Shown here piece by piece: positions 51,214 through 60,026 of a DNA stretch of 64,000 nucleotides. A program made the translations under genes and the position numbers. Source of the stretch: Pseudomonas reactans (GTDB lineage Bacteria > Pseudomonadota > Gammaproteobacteria > Pseudomonadales > Pseudomonadaceae); contig NZ_JACAPG010000019.1 in the NCBI RefSeq assembly GCF_013385825.1, forward strand, positions 32,825 to 96,824, written 5' to 3'. Below the pieces are notes generated by a model that worked only from the letters and a program-made list of their open reading frames with translations, had not been told where the DNA came from and did no database searches. Each line of letters begins with the position of its first letter. The stretch's first letter is position 1.

Positions 51214-51285
51214 CGCTATCGCCGGCAAGGCGGCTCCTACAGGGGAATGCATTCCAACTGTAGGAGCCGGCTTGCCGGCGATGGG
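51214..51285. repeat. REP pair in reversed (tail-to-tail) order after preA
   Basis: CGCCGGCAAGGCGGCTCCTA comes first and GTAGGAGCCGGCTTGCCGGC second, opposite to the other REPINs in the window. It separates preA from the convergent TetR gene. Confidence 0.85.
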
Positions 51286-51307
51286 GCCATCAGCGTCACC
51301 CTAAGGC

Positions 51308-51928
51308 TCAAGGCTCCAACCCAATCCCCCGCAAGATCACACTCGTCACCGTCTGAATCGCCTTCTCGAACTGCATATCCGACAACGGCTGGTGCTCATT
51401 CAGGATCTTCACCTGATGATCAAAGTCGGCATAGTGCTGGGTCGAGGCCCAGATCATGTACAGCAGGCTCGACGGCTCCACCGGCAGGATGCGTTTGTCT
51501 TCCACCCACTGGCGAATTTTCGCTTCCTTCATCTTGGCCCAGTCGTACAGGCTCTCATCCAGCGCCTCACCGAGCGTCGGCGCGCCGTGGATGATTTCAT
51601 TGGCCCACACCTTGGAGCCATACGGCCGCGTGCGCGAGCGCTGCATCTTGGCGCGGATGTAGCTGCTGAGCACCACCCGTGGATCGTCAAAGGTCTCGAA
51701 ACTCAGGGCGTCCTGCTTCCACACTTCCAGCAGGTCGAACAGCACGGCGCTGTACAGCTCGCTCTTGGTGGTGAAGTAGTAATGCAGGTTGGAGCGCGGC
51801 AGTTGCACTTCTTCGGCGATATCCGCCATGGCGGTACTGCCATAGCCTTTCTCGGCGAAGATTTTCTCCGCCGCCAGCAGGATTTTTTCGACGTTGACCC
51901 GACGAATTCCGATCTTGTGATTGCCCAT
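51308..51928 (-). CDS. TetR-family regulator, RutR-like
   Basis: A 206-aa TetR regulator with an N-terminal HTH (ILLAAEKIFAEKGYGSTAMADIAEEVQLPRSNLHYYFTTKSELY) and a C-terminal domain like RutR/YcdC (TRPYGSKVWANEIIHGAP; WASTQHYADFDHQV), the pyrimidine-sensing group. ATG 51928 is chosen. Its place at the end of the pyrimidine-degradation cluster makes it the likely local regulator; ligand and operator are inferred. Confidence 0.88.
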   Translation of the reverse strand: MGNHKIGIRRVNVEKILLAAEKIFAEKGYGSTAMADIAEEVQLPRSNLHYYFTTKSELYSAVLFDLLEVWKQDALSFETFDDPRVVLSSYIRAKMQRSRTRPYGSKVWANEIIHGAPTLGEALDESLYDWAKMKEAKIRQWVEDKRILPVEPSSLLYMIWASTQHYADFDHQVKILNEHQPLSDMQFEKAIQTVTSVILRGIGLEP

Positions 51929-52071
51929 AAGGGCTCCCTGACAACAACTTGGCTTAAAGACTACCATCGGCTCTAGATCGCGGCGACAGGCCATAATGAA
52001 ACTTCTGACGCGAACCTTTCCCCTGGAAATGGGATTGGTTAGGATCGCGGTCCCTATGAAGGATCATCGCA

Positions 52072-52515
52072 ATGACTATTCGACCCCGCGTGGCCACCGA
52101 CGACCCCGTGCTGGGCGCACTCTGGGAGCGCTCGGTGCGGGCCACCCATGACTTCCTCCCCGAGGATGACATTCAACGCCTGCTGCCCCTGGTGCGCGAT
52201 GCCTACCTGCCAATGCCCGCGTTGGATGTGTGGGTGTATGAAGACCAGAACGGCATCGCCGGTTTTATCGGCACCGGCGGGCACAACGTAGAAATGCTGT
52301 TCATCGAGCCCGACCGCCGTGGTCAGGGCATCGGCCGCCAGTTGCTGGACCACGCCCGCGCCCGTCACGATACCCTCACGGTGGACGTGAACGAACAAAA
52401 CCCCCAGGCCGTGGGTTTCTACCTGCATTATGGTTTTATCCAGGTTGCGCGCTCGCCGCTGGATGGCGAAGGCAAGCCCTTTCCCTTGCTGCACATGGCT
52501 CTACCGACTCCCTGA
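52072..52515 (+). CDS. GNAT acetyltransferase, YjaB-like
   Basis: A 147-aa GNAT protein closely resembling the YjaB group: WERSVRATHDFLPEDDI near the start, acetyl-CoA loop FIEPDRRGQGIGRQLLDHA, then LTVDVNEQNPQAVGFYLHYGF and GKPFPLLHMAL. Physiological substrate not established. It is followed 18 bp later by copC, but a functional link is not evident. Confidence 0.88.
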   Translation: MTIRPRVATDDPVLGALWERSVRATHDFLPEDDIQRLLPLVRDAYLPMPALDVWVYEDQNGIAGFIGTGGHNVEMLFIEPDRRGQGIGRQLLDHARARHDTLTVDVNEQNPQAVGFYLHYGFIQVARSPLDGEGKPFPLLHMALPTP

Positions 52516-52533
52516 CCCTGAAGGTATTGAACA

Positions 52534-52899
52534 ATGTTGATCAAGAAAAGCCTCACCACCGTCGCCCTGCTCGCCTCCCTGCTGGGCGCCTCCGCTGCAT
52601 TTGCCCACGCGCACCTCAAGAGCGCTGAACCGGCGGCCGACAGCAGCGTCACCGCGCCTAAAGACCTGCGCCTGACCTTTAGCGAAGGCGTCGAGGCCAC
52701 CTTCACCAAGGTGTCTCTGAGCAAGGACGGCACCGAAGTCGCCATCAAGGGCCTGGAAACCCCGGACGCCGACAAGAAGGTCCTTGTCGTTACTCCCGCC
52801 GCACCGCTGACCGCCGGCAACTATAAAGTGGTGTGGAACGCGGTCTCCGTCGATACCCACAAGAGCAACGGTGAATACAGCTTCAAGGTCGGCCAATAA
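52534..52899 (+). CDS. copC: Periplasmic copper-binding protein CopC
   Basis: A 121-aa protein with signal peptide cleaved after Ala24, so the mature N-terminus is His-Ala-His, the Cu(II) site of CopC; a second ligand His is in SVDTHKSNGEY. There is no Met-rich Cu(I) loop, so it is the Cu(II)-only type. It is paired with copD 3 bp downstream; together they handle periplasmic copper or its import. Confidence 0.95.
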   Translation: MLIKKSLTTVALLASLLGASAAFAHAHLKSAEPAADSSVTAPKDLRLTFSEGVEATFTKVSLSKDGTEVAIKGLETPDADKKVLVVTPAAPLTAGNYKVVWNAVSVDTHKSNGEYSFKVGQ

Positions 52900-52902
52900 T
52901 CC

Positions 52903-53760
52903 ATGGCGACGCTGCTGGTGCTGTGCCGTTTCCTGCACTTCATCGTCGTGCTGCTGATGTTCGGGGCTTGTGCATTCAGGCCCTGGCTGCTCGGCGCGCA
53001 AGCGCAACCGGCGCTGGACCGGCAACTTGAGCGCATCACCCGCGGGCTGGCCTGGCTGGCATTATTCTCCGGCGTGGCCTGGCTGCTGTTGATCACCGCC
53101 AGCATGGCAGGCAGTTGGGACGCGGCGCTGCAACCGGCCACCGTGCAGTTGGTGCTGGGCAAGACCTTCTTTGGCCAGGTGTGGGTGTGGCACCTGTTGC
53201 TGAACCTGTTGCTGGTAATCGTGCTGGCCAAACCCTGGCGGGCATTGCGCTTGCCGGTCATCGCGCTGCTGCTGGCGACCTTGGCGCCGGTGGGCCATGG
53301 CGCCATGCTCGATGGGCTCAGCGGCCAGTTGCTGATCCTCAATCAAGTGGTGCACCTGGTGTGCGTCGGTGCCTGGCTCGGCGGCTTGCTGTTGCTGGTG
53401 TTGATCCTCAGGCAAGCGCAAGCCTTGGCGCTGGAGCCGATCCTGCGGCGGTTCAGCGGCGTAGGTTATGGGCTGGTCGCCGGTTTGCTGGTGACCGGCT
53501 TGATCAACGTGCGCGTGCTGACCGGGCAATTCTGGCCCACGCCGTTGTTCAACGGATTCGCGCTGATTCTGTTGATCAAAGTATTTCTGGTGCTGGGCAT
53601 GCTCGCGTTGGCGCTGCTGAACCGGCTGCGTATCGAGCGCTGCGAACAACGCCTGGGCAGTTTGAAGTCCAGCGTGATGCTGGAGTGGCTGCTGGGTGTT
53701 GCAGCGGTGGCCGCCGTTTCGTTGTTGGGTACCCTTCCGCCGATGGTCATGGCTGCCTGA
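52903..53760 (+). CDS. copD: Copper-resistance/uptake inner-membrane protein CopD
   Basis: A 285-aa integral membrane protein with about eight TM helices and conserved His in the family positions (FLHFIVVLLMFGACAF near the start; HLLLNLLL; GHGAMLDG; NQVVHLVCVGAWLGG). It works with CopC, probably to move copper into the cytoplasm. No copper-responsive regulator lies adjacent. Confidence 0.92.
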   Translation: MATLLVLCRFLHFIVVLLMFGACAFRPWLLGAQAQPALDRQLERITRGLAWLALFSGVAWLLLITASMAGSWDAALQPATVQLVLGKTFFGQVWVWHLLLNLLLVIVLAKPWRALRLPVIALLLATLAPVGHGAMLDGLSGQLLILNQVVHLVCVGAWLGGLLLLVLILRQAQALALEPILRRFSGVGYGLVAGLLVTGLINVRVLTGQFWPTPLFNGFALILLIKVFLVLGMLALALLNRLRIERCEQRLGSLKSSVMLEWLLGVAAVAAVSLLGTLPPMVMAA

Positions 53761-53784
53761 ATCCTGCGTTGCAACTCACTCAAC

Positions 53785-53870
53785 TGTAGGAGCCCGGCTT
53801 GCCGGCGATGGCGGCCGCAAGCCTTGCACCAACACCGACACAGCCATCGCCGGCAAGCCGGGCTCCTACA
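53785..53870. repeat. REPIN after copD
   Basis: Arms GTAGGAGCCCGGCTTGCCGG and CCGGCAAGCCGGGCTCCTAC, perfectly complementary. It separates copCD from the oprD promoter region. Confidence 0.9.
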
Positions 53871-53891
53871 GGGAAGCGGCTGGCGCACCAA

Positions 53892-53904
53892 GTCATCGTA
53901 TAAC
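53892..53904. promoter_or_regulatory. Uronate-operon operator, site 1
   Basis: GTCATCGTATAAC (reverse complement GTTATACGATGAC) fits the consensus GTYRTACGAYRAC shared with 53950 and 55401. It lies seven bases upstream of the oprD -35 element. Confidence 0.6.
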
Positions 53905-53910
53905 TTCTGC

Positions 53911-53939
53911 TTGACAGTCCTTGAAAACCTCGCAAATAT
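53911..53939 (+). promoter_or_regulatory. Promoter of the oprD-like gene
   Basis: TTGACA at 53911-53916, then a weak A/T-rich -10 (AAATAT at 53934-53939, 17-bp spacer). Bracketed by operators at 53892 and 53950. Confidence 0.5.
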
Positions 53940-53949
53940 TCGCCTCAAT

Positions 53950-53962
53950 GTTGTACGACAAC
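53950..53962. promoter_or_regulatory. Uronate-operon operator, site 2
   Basis: GTTGTACGACAAC, a perfect GTTGT/ACAAC dyad, lies at the expected transcription start of oprD, 39 bp after the start of the -35. Confidence 0.65.
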
Positions 53963-54005
53963 GTATAACAAATAATAAAAACAACAAAAGAAAGGGAGCT
54001 TCACA

Positions 54006-55268
54006 GTGAGTTCACTCGCCCGCAATTCCTCCGTTCGCCTGGGTTTTATCGGTCTAGGCAGTCTGGCTTTCACCCTACCCCTCGCCGCTTCGGCCGAAGG
54101 CTTCGTCGACGATGCAAAGGCCACGCTCAACCTGCGCAACGCCTACTTCAATCGCAACTTCACCAACCCGACCAATCCTCAGGGCAAGGCCGAAGAGTGG
54201 ACGCAGAACTTCATTCTCGACGCCAAGTCCGGCTTCACCCAGGGCACCGTGGGTTTCGGCATTGATGTGCTGGGCCTGTATTCGCAAAAGCTCGATGGCG
54301 GTAAAGGCACCGGCGGTACGCAGTTGCTGCCGATCCATAGCGATGGTCGCCCGGCGGACAACTTCGGGCGACTGGGCGTGGCGCTGAAAACCAAATTATC
54401 CAAGACTGAATTGAAGGTCGGCGAGTGGATGCCGGTGCTGCCGATCCTGCGCTCCGACGACGGCCGCTCCCTGCCCCAGACGTTCCGTGGTGGCCAGGTC
54501 ACGTCCAATGAGATCGCCGGCCTGACGCTCTACGGCGGGCAGTTTCGCGGTAACAGCCCGCGTAATGACGCGAGCATGGAAGACATGTTCATGAACGGCA
54601 AAGCCGCGTTCACCTCCGACCGCTTCAACTTCGGCGGCGGCGAATACAGCTTCAACGACAAACGTACCCAAGTCGGTGTGTGGTACGCCGAACTCACCGA
54701 CATCTACCAGCAGCAATATTTCAACTTGACCCACAGCCAGCCCGTGGGCGACTGGACCCTGGGCGCCAACCTCGGTTTCTTCAACGGCAAGGAGGACGGC
54801 AGCGCCCTGGCCGGTGACCTCGACAACAAGACCGCCTTCGCCCTGCTCTCGGCCAAATACAACGGCAACACCTTCTATGTGGGTTTGCAGAAACTCACCG
54901 GCGACAGCGTGTGGATGCGCGTCAACGGCACCAGCGGCGGCACCTTGGCCAACGACAGCTACAACGCCAGCTACGATAACGCCAAGGAAAAATCCTGGCA
55001 GGTGCGCCATGACTTCAACTTCGTGGTGCTGGGCATTCCAGGGCTGACCATGATGAACCGCTATATCAGCGGCAGTAACGTGCACACCGGGGCGATCACC
55101 GATGGCAAGGAATGGGGCCGCGAGTCGGAACTGGCTTACACGGTGCAGAGCGGTGCGCTGAAGGATCTGAATGTGCGCTGGCGCAATTCGACCATGCGTC
55201 GGGATTTCAGCAACAACGAGTTTGATGAAAATCGCCTGTTCATCAGCTACCCGATCTCACTGTTGTAG
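54006..55268 (+). CDS. OprD-family outer-membrane porin
   Basis: A 420-aa substrate-specific porin. The signal peptide ends at ASAEG (about 30). The family start GFVDDAKATLNLRNAYFNRNF, the middle GEWMPVLPILRSDDGRSLPQTFRGG and the C-terminal strand NRLFISYPISLL are typical of OprD channels. GTG 54006 follows AAAGGGAGC. It lies just upstream of uronate dehydrogenase and shares an operator motif with it, so uronates or aldarates are the probable cargo. Confidence 0.92.
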   Translation: MSSLARNSSVRLGFIGLGSLAFTLPLAASAEGFVDDAKATLNLRNAYFNRNFTNPTNPQGKAEEWTQNFILDAKSGFTQGTVGFGIDVLGLYSQKLDGGKGTGGTQLLPIHSDGRPADNFGRLGVALKTKLSKTELKVGEWMPVLPILRSDDGRSLPQTFRGGQVTSNEIAGLTLYGGQFRGNSPRNDASMEDMFMNGKAAFTSDRFNFGGGEYSFNDKRTQVGVWYAELTDIYQQQYFNLTHSQPVGDWTLGANLGFFNGKEDGSALAGDLDNKTAFALLSAKYNGNTFYVGLQKLTGDSVWMRVNGTSGGTLANDSYNASYDNAKEKSWQVRHDFNFVVLGIPGLTMMNRYISGSNVHTGAITDGKEWGRESELAYTVQSGALKDLNVRWRNSTMRRDFSNNEFDENRLFISYPISLL

Positions 55269-55310
55269 GGCTTTGGACCCGGCGCAAACTTGTAGTCGAC
55301 ACACAACCTC

Positions 55311-55334
55311 TGTGGGAGCGGGCTTGCTCCCACA
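55311..55334 (+). terminator. Short REP-like hairpin after the porin gene
   Basis: TGTGGGAGC-GGGCTT-GCTCCCACA: a 9-bp stem, 42 bases after the porin stop. It is a single REP-like unit and a possible transcript end or barrier; no T-run. Confidence 0.55.
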
Positions 55335-55362
55335 TTCTGGCCATCACCTGACCGGAAGGACG

Positions 55363-55392
55363 TTGACAACGTGGGGAATCAATAACGATACT
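55363..55392 (+). promoter_or_regulatory. Promoter of the uronate catabolism operon
   Basis: TTGACA (55363-55368), 18-bp spacer, GATACT (55387-55392). The operator at 55401 covers the expected start site. Confidence 0.5.
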
Positions 55393-55400
55393 TCGACATA

Positions 55401-55413
55401 GTCATACGACAAC
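55401..55413. promoter_or_regulatory. Uronate-operon operator, site 3
   Basis: GTCATACGACAAC fits GTYRTACGAYRAC and sits 38 bp after the start of the -35, the same place as site 2 at the oprD promoter. Confidence 0.62.
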
Positions 55414-55435
55414 CTACAACAACAATGGAACCCTC

Positions 55436-56260
55436 ATGACCACCACCACAACCACGCCCGTTCCATTCAATCGCCTGCTGCTCACCGGCGCGGCTGGCGG
55501 CCTGGGTAAAGTCTTGCGCGAGCGCCTGCGCCCTTACGCCCAGGTACTGCGGCTGTCGGACATCGCCAACATGGCCCCGGCTGCCGACGCGTCCGAAGAG
55601 GTGCAACCCTGCGACCTCGCCGACAAACAAGCCGTGCACCACTTGGTGGAAGGTGTCGACGCGATCCTGCACTTCGGCGGCGTCTCGGTGGAGCGCTCGT
55701 TCGAAGAAGTGCTCGGCGCGAACATCAGCGGCATTTTCCATATCTATGAAGCCGCGCGCCGCCACGGTGTAAAGCGCGTGATTTTCGCCAGTTCCAACCA
55801 CGTGATCGGCTTCTACAAGCAAGGTGAAAAACTCGACGCCCACTCCCCGCGCCGCCCGGACAGCTACTACGGCCTGTCCAAGTCCTACGGCGAAGACATG
55901 GCCAGTTTCTACTTTGACCGCTACGGCATCGAGACCGTCAGCATCCGCATCGGCTCGTCGTTCCCGGAACCGCAGAACCGCCGCATGATGCACACCTGGC
56001 TGAGCTTCGACGACCTGACCCAGTTGCTCGAACGCGCGCTGTACACCCCCAACGTCGGCCACACCGTGGTCTACGGCATGTCGGATAACCTCGACACCTG
56101 GTGGGACAACCGCTACGCCGCCCACCTGGGCTTTGCGCCCAAGGACAACTCCGAAGTGTTCCGCGCCCAGGTCGAAACCCAGCCCCCCGTGGCCGCCGAT
56201 GACCCGGCCAAGGTCTACCAGGGCGGCGCGTTCTGCGCGGCCGGCCCTTTCGGGGACTGA
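55436..56260 (+). CDS. udh: Uronate dehydrogenase
   Basis: Udh oxidises D-galacturonate or D-glucuronate with NAD+ to the aldarolactone. The 274-aa SDR protein has the NAD motif LLLTGAAGGLGKVLRE, catalytic Tyr/Lys in SYYGLSKSYGED and upstream Ser in VIFASSNHVIGF. It is very close to the characterised P. syringae enzyme as I recall it (SIRIGSSFPEPQNRRMM, KVYQGGAF). First gene of the operon after the porin; the lactonase gene follows. Confidence 0.94.
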   Translation: MTTTTTTPVPFNRLLLTGAAGGLGKVLRERLRPYAQVLRLSDIANMAPAADASEEVQPCDLADKQAVHHLVEGVDAILHFGGVSVERSFEEVLGANISGIFHIYEAARRHGVKRVIFASSNHVIGFYKQGEKLDAHSPRRPDSYYGLSKSYGEDMASFYFDRYGIETVSIRIGSSFPEPQNRRMMHTWLSFDDLTQLLERALYTPNVGHTVVYGMSDNLDTWWDNRYAAHLGFAPKDNSEVFRAQVETQPPVAADDPAKVYQGGAFCAAGPFGD

Positions 56261-56262
56261 CC

Positions 56263-57138
56263 ATGAGCGCTGAACTGATCGTCGATGCCCGCAATGCCGT
56301 AGGCGAATGCCCGGTGTGGGTGCCCGAGGAAAACGCCCTTTACTGGGTGGATATCCCCAAGGGCGGCCTGCAACGCTGGAGCGCCGCCACGGGTCATGTT
56401 GCCGCCTGGACAGCCCCGCAGATGCTTGCCTGCATCGCCCGCAGCGAGGCGGGCAACTGGGTCGCCGGGATGGAAACCGGATTTTTCCAGCTCACCCCGT
56501 ACAACGACGGTAGCCTGGACACCACGCCTCTGGCGGCGGTCGAACACCCTCGCCAGGACATGCGCCTGAACGACGGCCGCTGTGATCGCCAGGGCCGTTT
56601 CTGGGCCGGCAGCATGGTGCTGAACATGGGCTTGAATGCGGCCGAAGGCACCCTGTATCGCTACGCATCCGGTGGGGCGCCCCATGCGCAGTTGGACGGT
56701 TTCATCACCTTGAACGGCCTGGCCTTCAGCCCCGATGGCCGCACGATGTATGCCTCCGATTCCCATCCGCTGGTGCAGCAGATCTGGGCCTTCGACTACG
56801 ACATCGACACCGGCACGCCGTCCAACCGCCGCGTGTTCGTGGACATGCACAAGCACCTCGGCCGCCCCGACGGCGCGGCTGTGGATGCCGATGGCTGCTA
56901 CTGGATCTGCGCCAACGACGCCGGGCTGATCCATCGCTTCACCCCGGACGGTCGCCTCGACCGCTCCCTCACCGTACCGGTGAAAAAACCCACCATGTGC
57001 GCCTTTGGCGGCAGTCGCCTGGACACCCTGTTCGTCACCTCGATCCGCGATGACCAGAGTGAACAGTCACTGTCCGGCGGCGTGTTCGCCCTCAACCCCG
57101 GCGTAGTCGGATTGCCGGAGCCCACCTTCACCCTCTAG
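56263..57138 (+). CDS. SMP-30/gluconolactonase-family lactonase
   Basis: A 291-aa six-bladed beta-propeller. Metal-site Glu lies in NAVGECPVWVPEENALYWVD, then MRLNDGRCDRQGRFWAGSM (Asn/Asp ligands) and NGLAFSPDGRTMYASDS. It should hydrolyse the galactaro- or glucarolactone produced by Udh. It begins 2 bp after the udh stop, so the two are probably coupled. Confidence 0.92.
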   Translation: MSAELIVDARNAVGECPVWVPEENALYWVDIPKGGLQRWSAATGHVAAWTAPQMLACIARSEAGNWVAGMETGFFQLTPYNDGSLDTTPLAAVEHPRQDMRLNDGRCDRQGRFWAGSMVLNMGLNAAEGTLYRYASGGAPHAQLDGFITLNGLAFSPDGRTMYASDSHPLVQQIWAFDYDIDTGTPSNRRVFVDMHKHLGRPDGAAVDADGCYWICANDAGLIHRFTPDGRLDRSLTVPVKKPTMCAFGGSRLDTLFVTSIRDDQSEQSLSGGVFALNPGVVGLPEPTFTL

Positions 57139-57189
57139 CTGCATCGCTGTGCCTTGAATACAACAATAACAAGACAGGAATGAAACCCC

Positions 57190-58152
57190 ATGGACTTCAA
57201 ACGCACCTTGCTCGCCGCTGCATTCTTCACCCTCAGCAGCGCCGCCCACGCGCTGGAAATCAAATTCGCCGACATCCACCCCGCCGGCTACCCCACCGTT
57301 GTTGCCGAAGAAAACATGGGCAAGGCCCTGACCAAAGAAAGCAACGGTGAACTGACCTTCAAGTACTTCCCCGGCGGTGTCCTCGGGTCCGAGAAAGAAG
57401 TGGTCGAACAGGCTCAGGTCGGCGCCATCCAGATGACCCGCGTCAGCCTCGGCATTGTTGGCCCGGTGGTGCCGGACGTGAATGTGTTCAACCTGCCGTT
57501 CGTGTTCCGCGACCAGGCGCACATGCGCAAGGTCATCGACGGCGACATCGGCGATGAGATCCTCGCCAAGATCACCGACTCCGAATTCGGCCTGGTCGCC
57601 CTGGCCTGGATGGACGGCGGCACGCGCAACCTCTACACCAAGAAACCGGTGCGCAAAATTGAAGACCTCAAGGGCATGAAAATCCGTGTACAAGGCAACC
57701 CCTTGTTCATCGAAGCCTTCAATGAAATGGGCGCCAACGGCATCGCCATGGACACCGGCGAAATCTTCAGCGCCCTGCAGACTGGTGTCATCGACGGCGC
57801 GGAAAACAACCCGCCGACCCTGCTGGAACACAACCATTTCCAGAACGCCAAGTACTACACCCTCACCGAACACCTGATATTGCCCGAGCCCATCGTGATG
57901 TCGAAAATCACCTGGAACAAGCTCACCCCCGTGCAACAGGACATGGTGAAAAAAGCCGCCAAGGCCGCCCAGGCTGACGAGCGCGTGTTATGGGACGCCA
58001 AGTCCGCCAGCAGTGAAACCAAGCTCAAGGCCGCCGGTGTCGAGTTCATCACCGTCGACAAAAAACCCTTCTATGACGCCACCGCGCCGGTTCGCGCCAA
58101 GTACGGTGCGGCCTACGCCGACATCATCAAGCGTATCGACGCCGTTCAGTAA
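57190..58152 (+). CDS. TRAP transporter substrate-binding protein (DctP family)
   Basis: A 320-aa periplasmic binding protein with signal peptide (ending AAHA, about 21). The family signature RNLYTKKPVRKIEDLKGMKIRVQGNPLFIEAFNEMGAN contains the substrate-carboxylate Arg, and ALQTGVIDGAENNPPT follows. It is encoded with TRAP small and large permease genes in a uronate operon, so a hexuronate is the likely ligand. Confidence 0.94.
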   Translation: MDFKRTLLAAAFFTLSSAAHALEIKFADIHPAGYPTVVAEENMGKALTKESNGELTFKYFPGGVLGSEKEVVEQAQVGAIQMTRVSLGIVGPVVPDVNVFNLPFVFRDQAHMRKVIDGDIGDEILAKITDSEFGLVALAWMDGGTRNLYTKKPVRKIEDLKGMKIRVQGNPLFIEAFNEMGANGIAMDTGEIFSALQTGVIDGAENNPPTLLEHNHFQNAKYYTLTEHLILPEPIVMSKITWNKLTPVQQDMVKKAAKAAQADERVLWDAKSASSETKLKAAGVEFITVDKKPFYDATAPVRAKYGAAYADIIKRIDAVQ

Positions 58153-58216
58153 CGCCCTCCTTCTCTAGCAAGGCCCGGCGCGGTCGGCATCGACGCGCCC
58201 GGTTACGGTGAACGCC

Positions 58217-58744
58217 ATGAAGAATTTACTGCTGCGCATCAACGACCGCCTCTACATGACCTGCATCTGGGTCGCCGGCCTCTCGGTACTGGGGGTCGCG
58301 CTGATCATCCCCTGGGGCATCTTCGCCCGCTATGTCCTCGGCACCGGCTCCAGCTGGCCGGAGCCCACCGCCATTCTGCTGATGCTGGTGTTCACCTTTA
58401 TCGGCGCCGCCGCCAGTTACCGCGCCGGCGCGCATATGTCGGTGGCCATGGTCACTGACCGCCTGCCACCCCGTCAGCGCCAGATCATCGGCATCGTCTC
58501 GCAAGTGCTGATGGGCACCATCTGCCTGTTCATGACGATCTGGGGCACCAAGCTGTGCCTGTCCACCTGGAACCAGTTCATGAGTGCCATCCCCACCCTG
58601 CGTGTGGGCATCACTTACATACCGATCCCGATTGGTGGGCTGCTGACCCTGGTTTTTGTGCTGGAAAAACTCTTGCTCGGTGACCAGAGCAACCGTCGGG
58701 TCGTGCGCTTCGACCTGGTTGAAGAAAGCGAAGGGGCTGCCTGA
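58217..58744 (+). CDS. TRAP transporter small permease (DctQ family)
   Basis: A 175-aa protein with four TM helices (VAGLSVLGVALIIPWGIFARYVL near the start; SWPEPTAILLMLVFTFIGAAASYRAGAHM is the DctQ signature). ATG 58217 is chosen with GGTGA ahead; GTG 58208 is possible. It is followed 1 bp later by the large permease. Confidence 0.92.
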   Translation: MKNLLLRINDRLYMTCIWVAGLSVLGVALIIPWGIFARYVLGTGSSWPEPTAILLMLVFTFIGAAASYRAGAHMSVAMVTDRLPPRQRQIIGIVSQVLMGTICLFMTIWGTKLCLSTWNQFMSAIPTLRVGITYIPIPIGGLLTLVFVLEKLLLGDQSNRRVVRFDLVEESEGAA

Positions 58745-58745
58745 T

Positions 58746-60026
58746 ATGGACGCATTGATTCTGTTGGGCAGCTTTATCGCCTTGATCCTGATCGGCATGC
58801 CTGTGGCGTACGCCCTAGGGTTGTCGGCACTGATCGGTGCGTGGTGGATCGACATCCCGTTCCAGGCCCTGATGATCCAGGTGGCCGGCGGGGTGAACAA
58901 GTTTTCGCTGATGGCGATTCCGTTCTTTGTGCTGGCCGGCGCGATCATGGCCGAAGGCGGCATGTCACGGCGGCTGGTGGCGTTTGCCGGGGTGCTGGTG
59001 GGTTTTGTGCGCGGTGGCCTGTCGTTGGTGAATATCATGGCCTCGACGTTTTTCGGCGCGATTTCCGGCTCGTCGGTGGCGGACACCGCCTCGGTCGGCT
59101 CGGTGCTCATCCCGGAAATGGAACGCCGTGGCTACCCGCGTGAATTCGCCACCGCGGTGACCGTCAGTGGTTCGGTACAAGCGCTGCTGACCCCGCCCAG
59201 CCATAACTCGGTGCTCTACTCACTGGCGGCCGGCGGCACAGTGTCGATTGCCTCGCTGTTCATGGCCGGCGTGGTACCGGGCTTGCTGATGAGCGCGTGC
59301 CTGATGGTGCTGTGCCTGATCTTCGCGAAAAAGCGCAACTACCCCAAGGGTGAAGTGATTCCGCTCAAGCAGGCGCTGAAAATCTGCGCCGATGCGCTCT
59401 GGGGCCTGATGGCCATGGTGATCATCCTGGGCGGCATCCTCTCAGGGATTTTCACCGCTACCGAGTCCGCCGCGATTGCGGTGCTGTGGGCGTTTTTCGT
59501 GACCATGTTCATCTACCGCGACTACAAATGGAGCGAGCTGCCCAAGCTGATGCATCGCACGGTGCGCACCATTTCCATCGTGATGATCCTGATCGCCTTC
59601 GCCGCCAGCTTCGGCTACATCATGACCCTGATGCAGATCCCGGCAAAAATCACCACGATGTTCCTGACCCTGTCGGACAACCGCTACGTGATCCTGATGT
59701 GCATCAACGCCATGCTGCTGTTGCTCGGCACGGTGATGGACATGGCACCGCTGATCTTGATCCTCACGCCGATCCTGCTACCGGTAGTGCTGGGTATCGG
59801 CGTCGACCCGGTGCACTTCGGCATGATCATGCTGGTCAACCTCGGTATCGGCCTGATCACACCGCCCGTGGGTGCGGTGCTGTTCGTCGGCGCGGCGGTG
59901 GGCAAGGTCAGCATCGAGAAAACCGTAAAGGCGCTGCTGCCGTTCTATGGCGTGCTGTTTCTGGTACTGATGGCCGTGACTTACATTCCTGCGCTGTCGT
60001 TGTGGCTGCCAAGCGTGGTGCTCTGA
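58746..60026 (+). CDS. TRAP transporter large permease (DctM family)
   Basis: A 426-aa permease with 11-12 TM helices. Typical features are GMPVAYALGLSALIG, FSLMAIPFFVLAGAIMAEGGMSRRL, ISGSSVADTASVGSVLIPEM and the C-terminal NLGIGLITPPVGAVLFVGAAVGKVS. It drives sodium-coupled uptake together with DctP and DctQ. Its TGA overlaps the ATG of the aldose epimerase gene (TGATG). Confidence 0.95.
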   Translation: MDALILLGSFIALILIGMPVAYALGLSALIGAWWIDIPFQALMIQVAGGVNKFSLMAIPFFVLAGAIMAEGGMSRRLVAFAGVLVGFVRGGLSLVNIMASTFFGAISGSSVADTASVGSVLIPEMERRGYPREFATAVTVSGSVQALLTPPSHNSVLYSLAAGGTVSIASLFMAGVVPGLLMSACLMVLCLIFAKKRNYPKGEVIPLKQALKICADALWGLMAMVIILGGILSGIFTATESAAIAVLWAFFVTMFIYRDYKWSELPKLMHRTVRTISIVMILIAFAASFGYIMTLMQIPAKITTMFLTLSDNRYVILMCINAMLLLLGTVMDMAPLILILTPILLPVVLGIGVDPVHFGMIMLVNLGIGLITPPVGAVLFVGAAVGKVSIEKTVKALLPFYGVLFLVLMAVTYIPALSLWLPSVVL

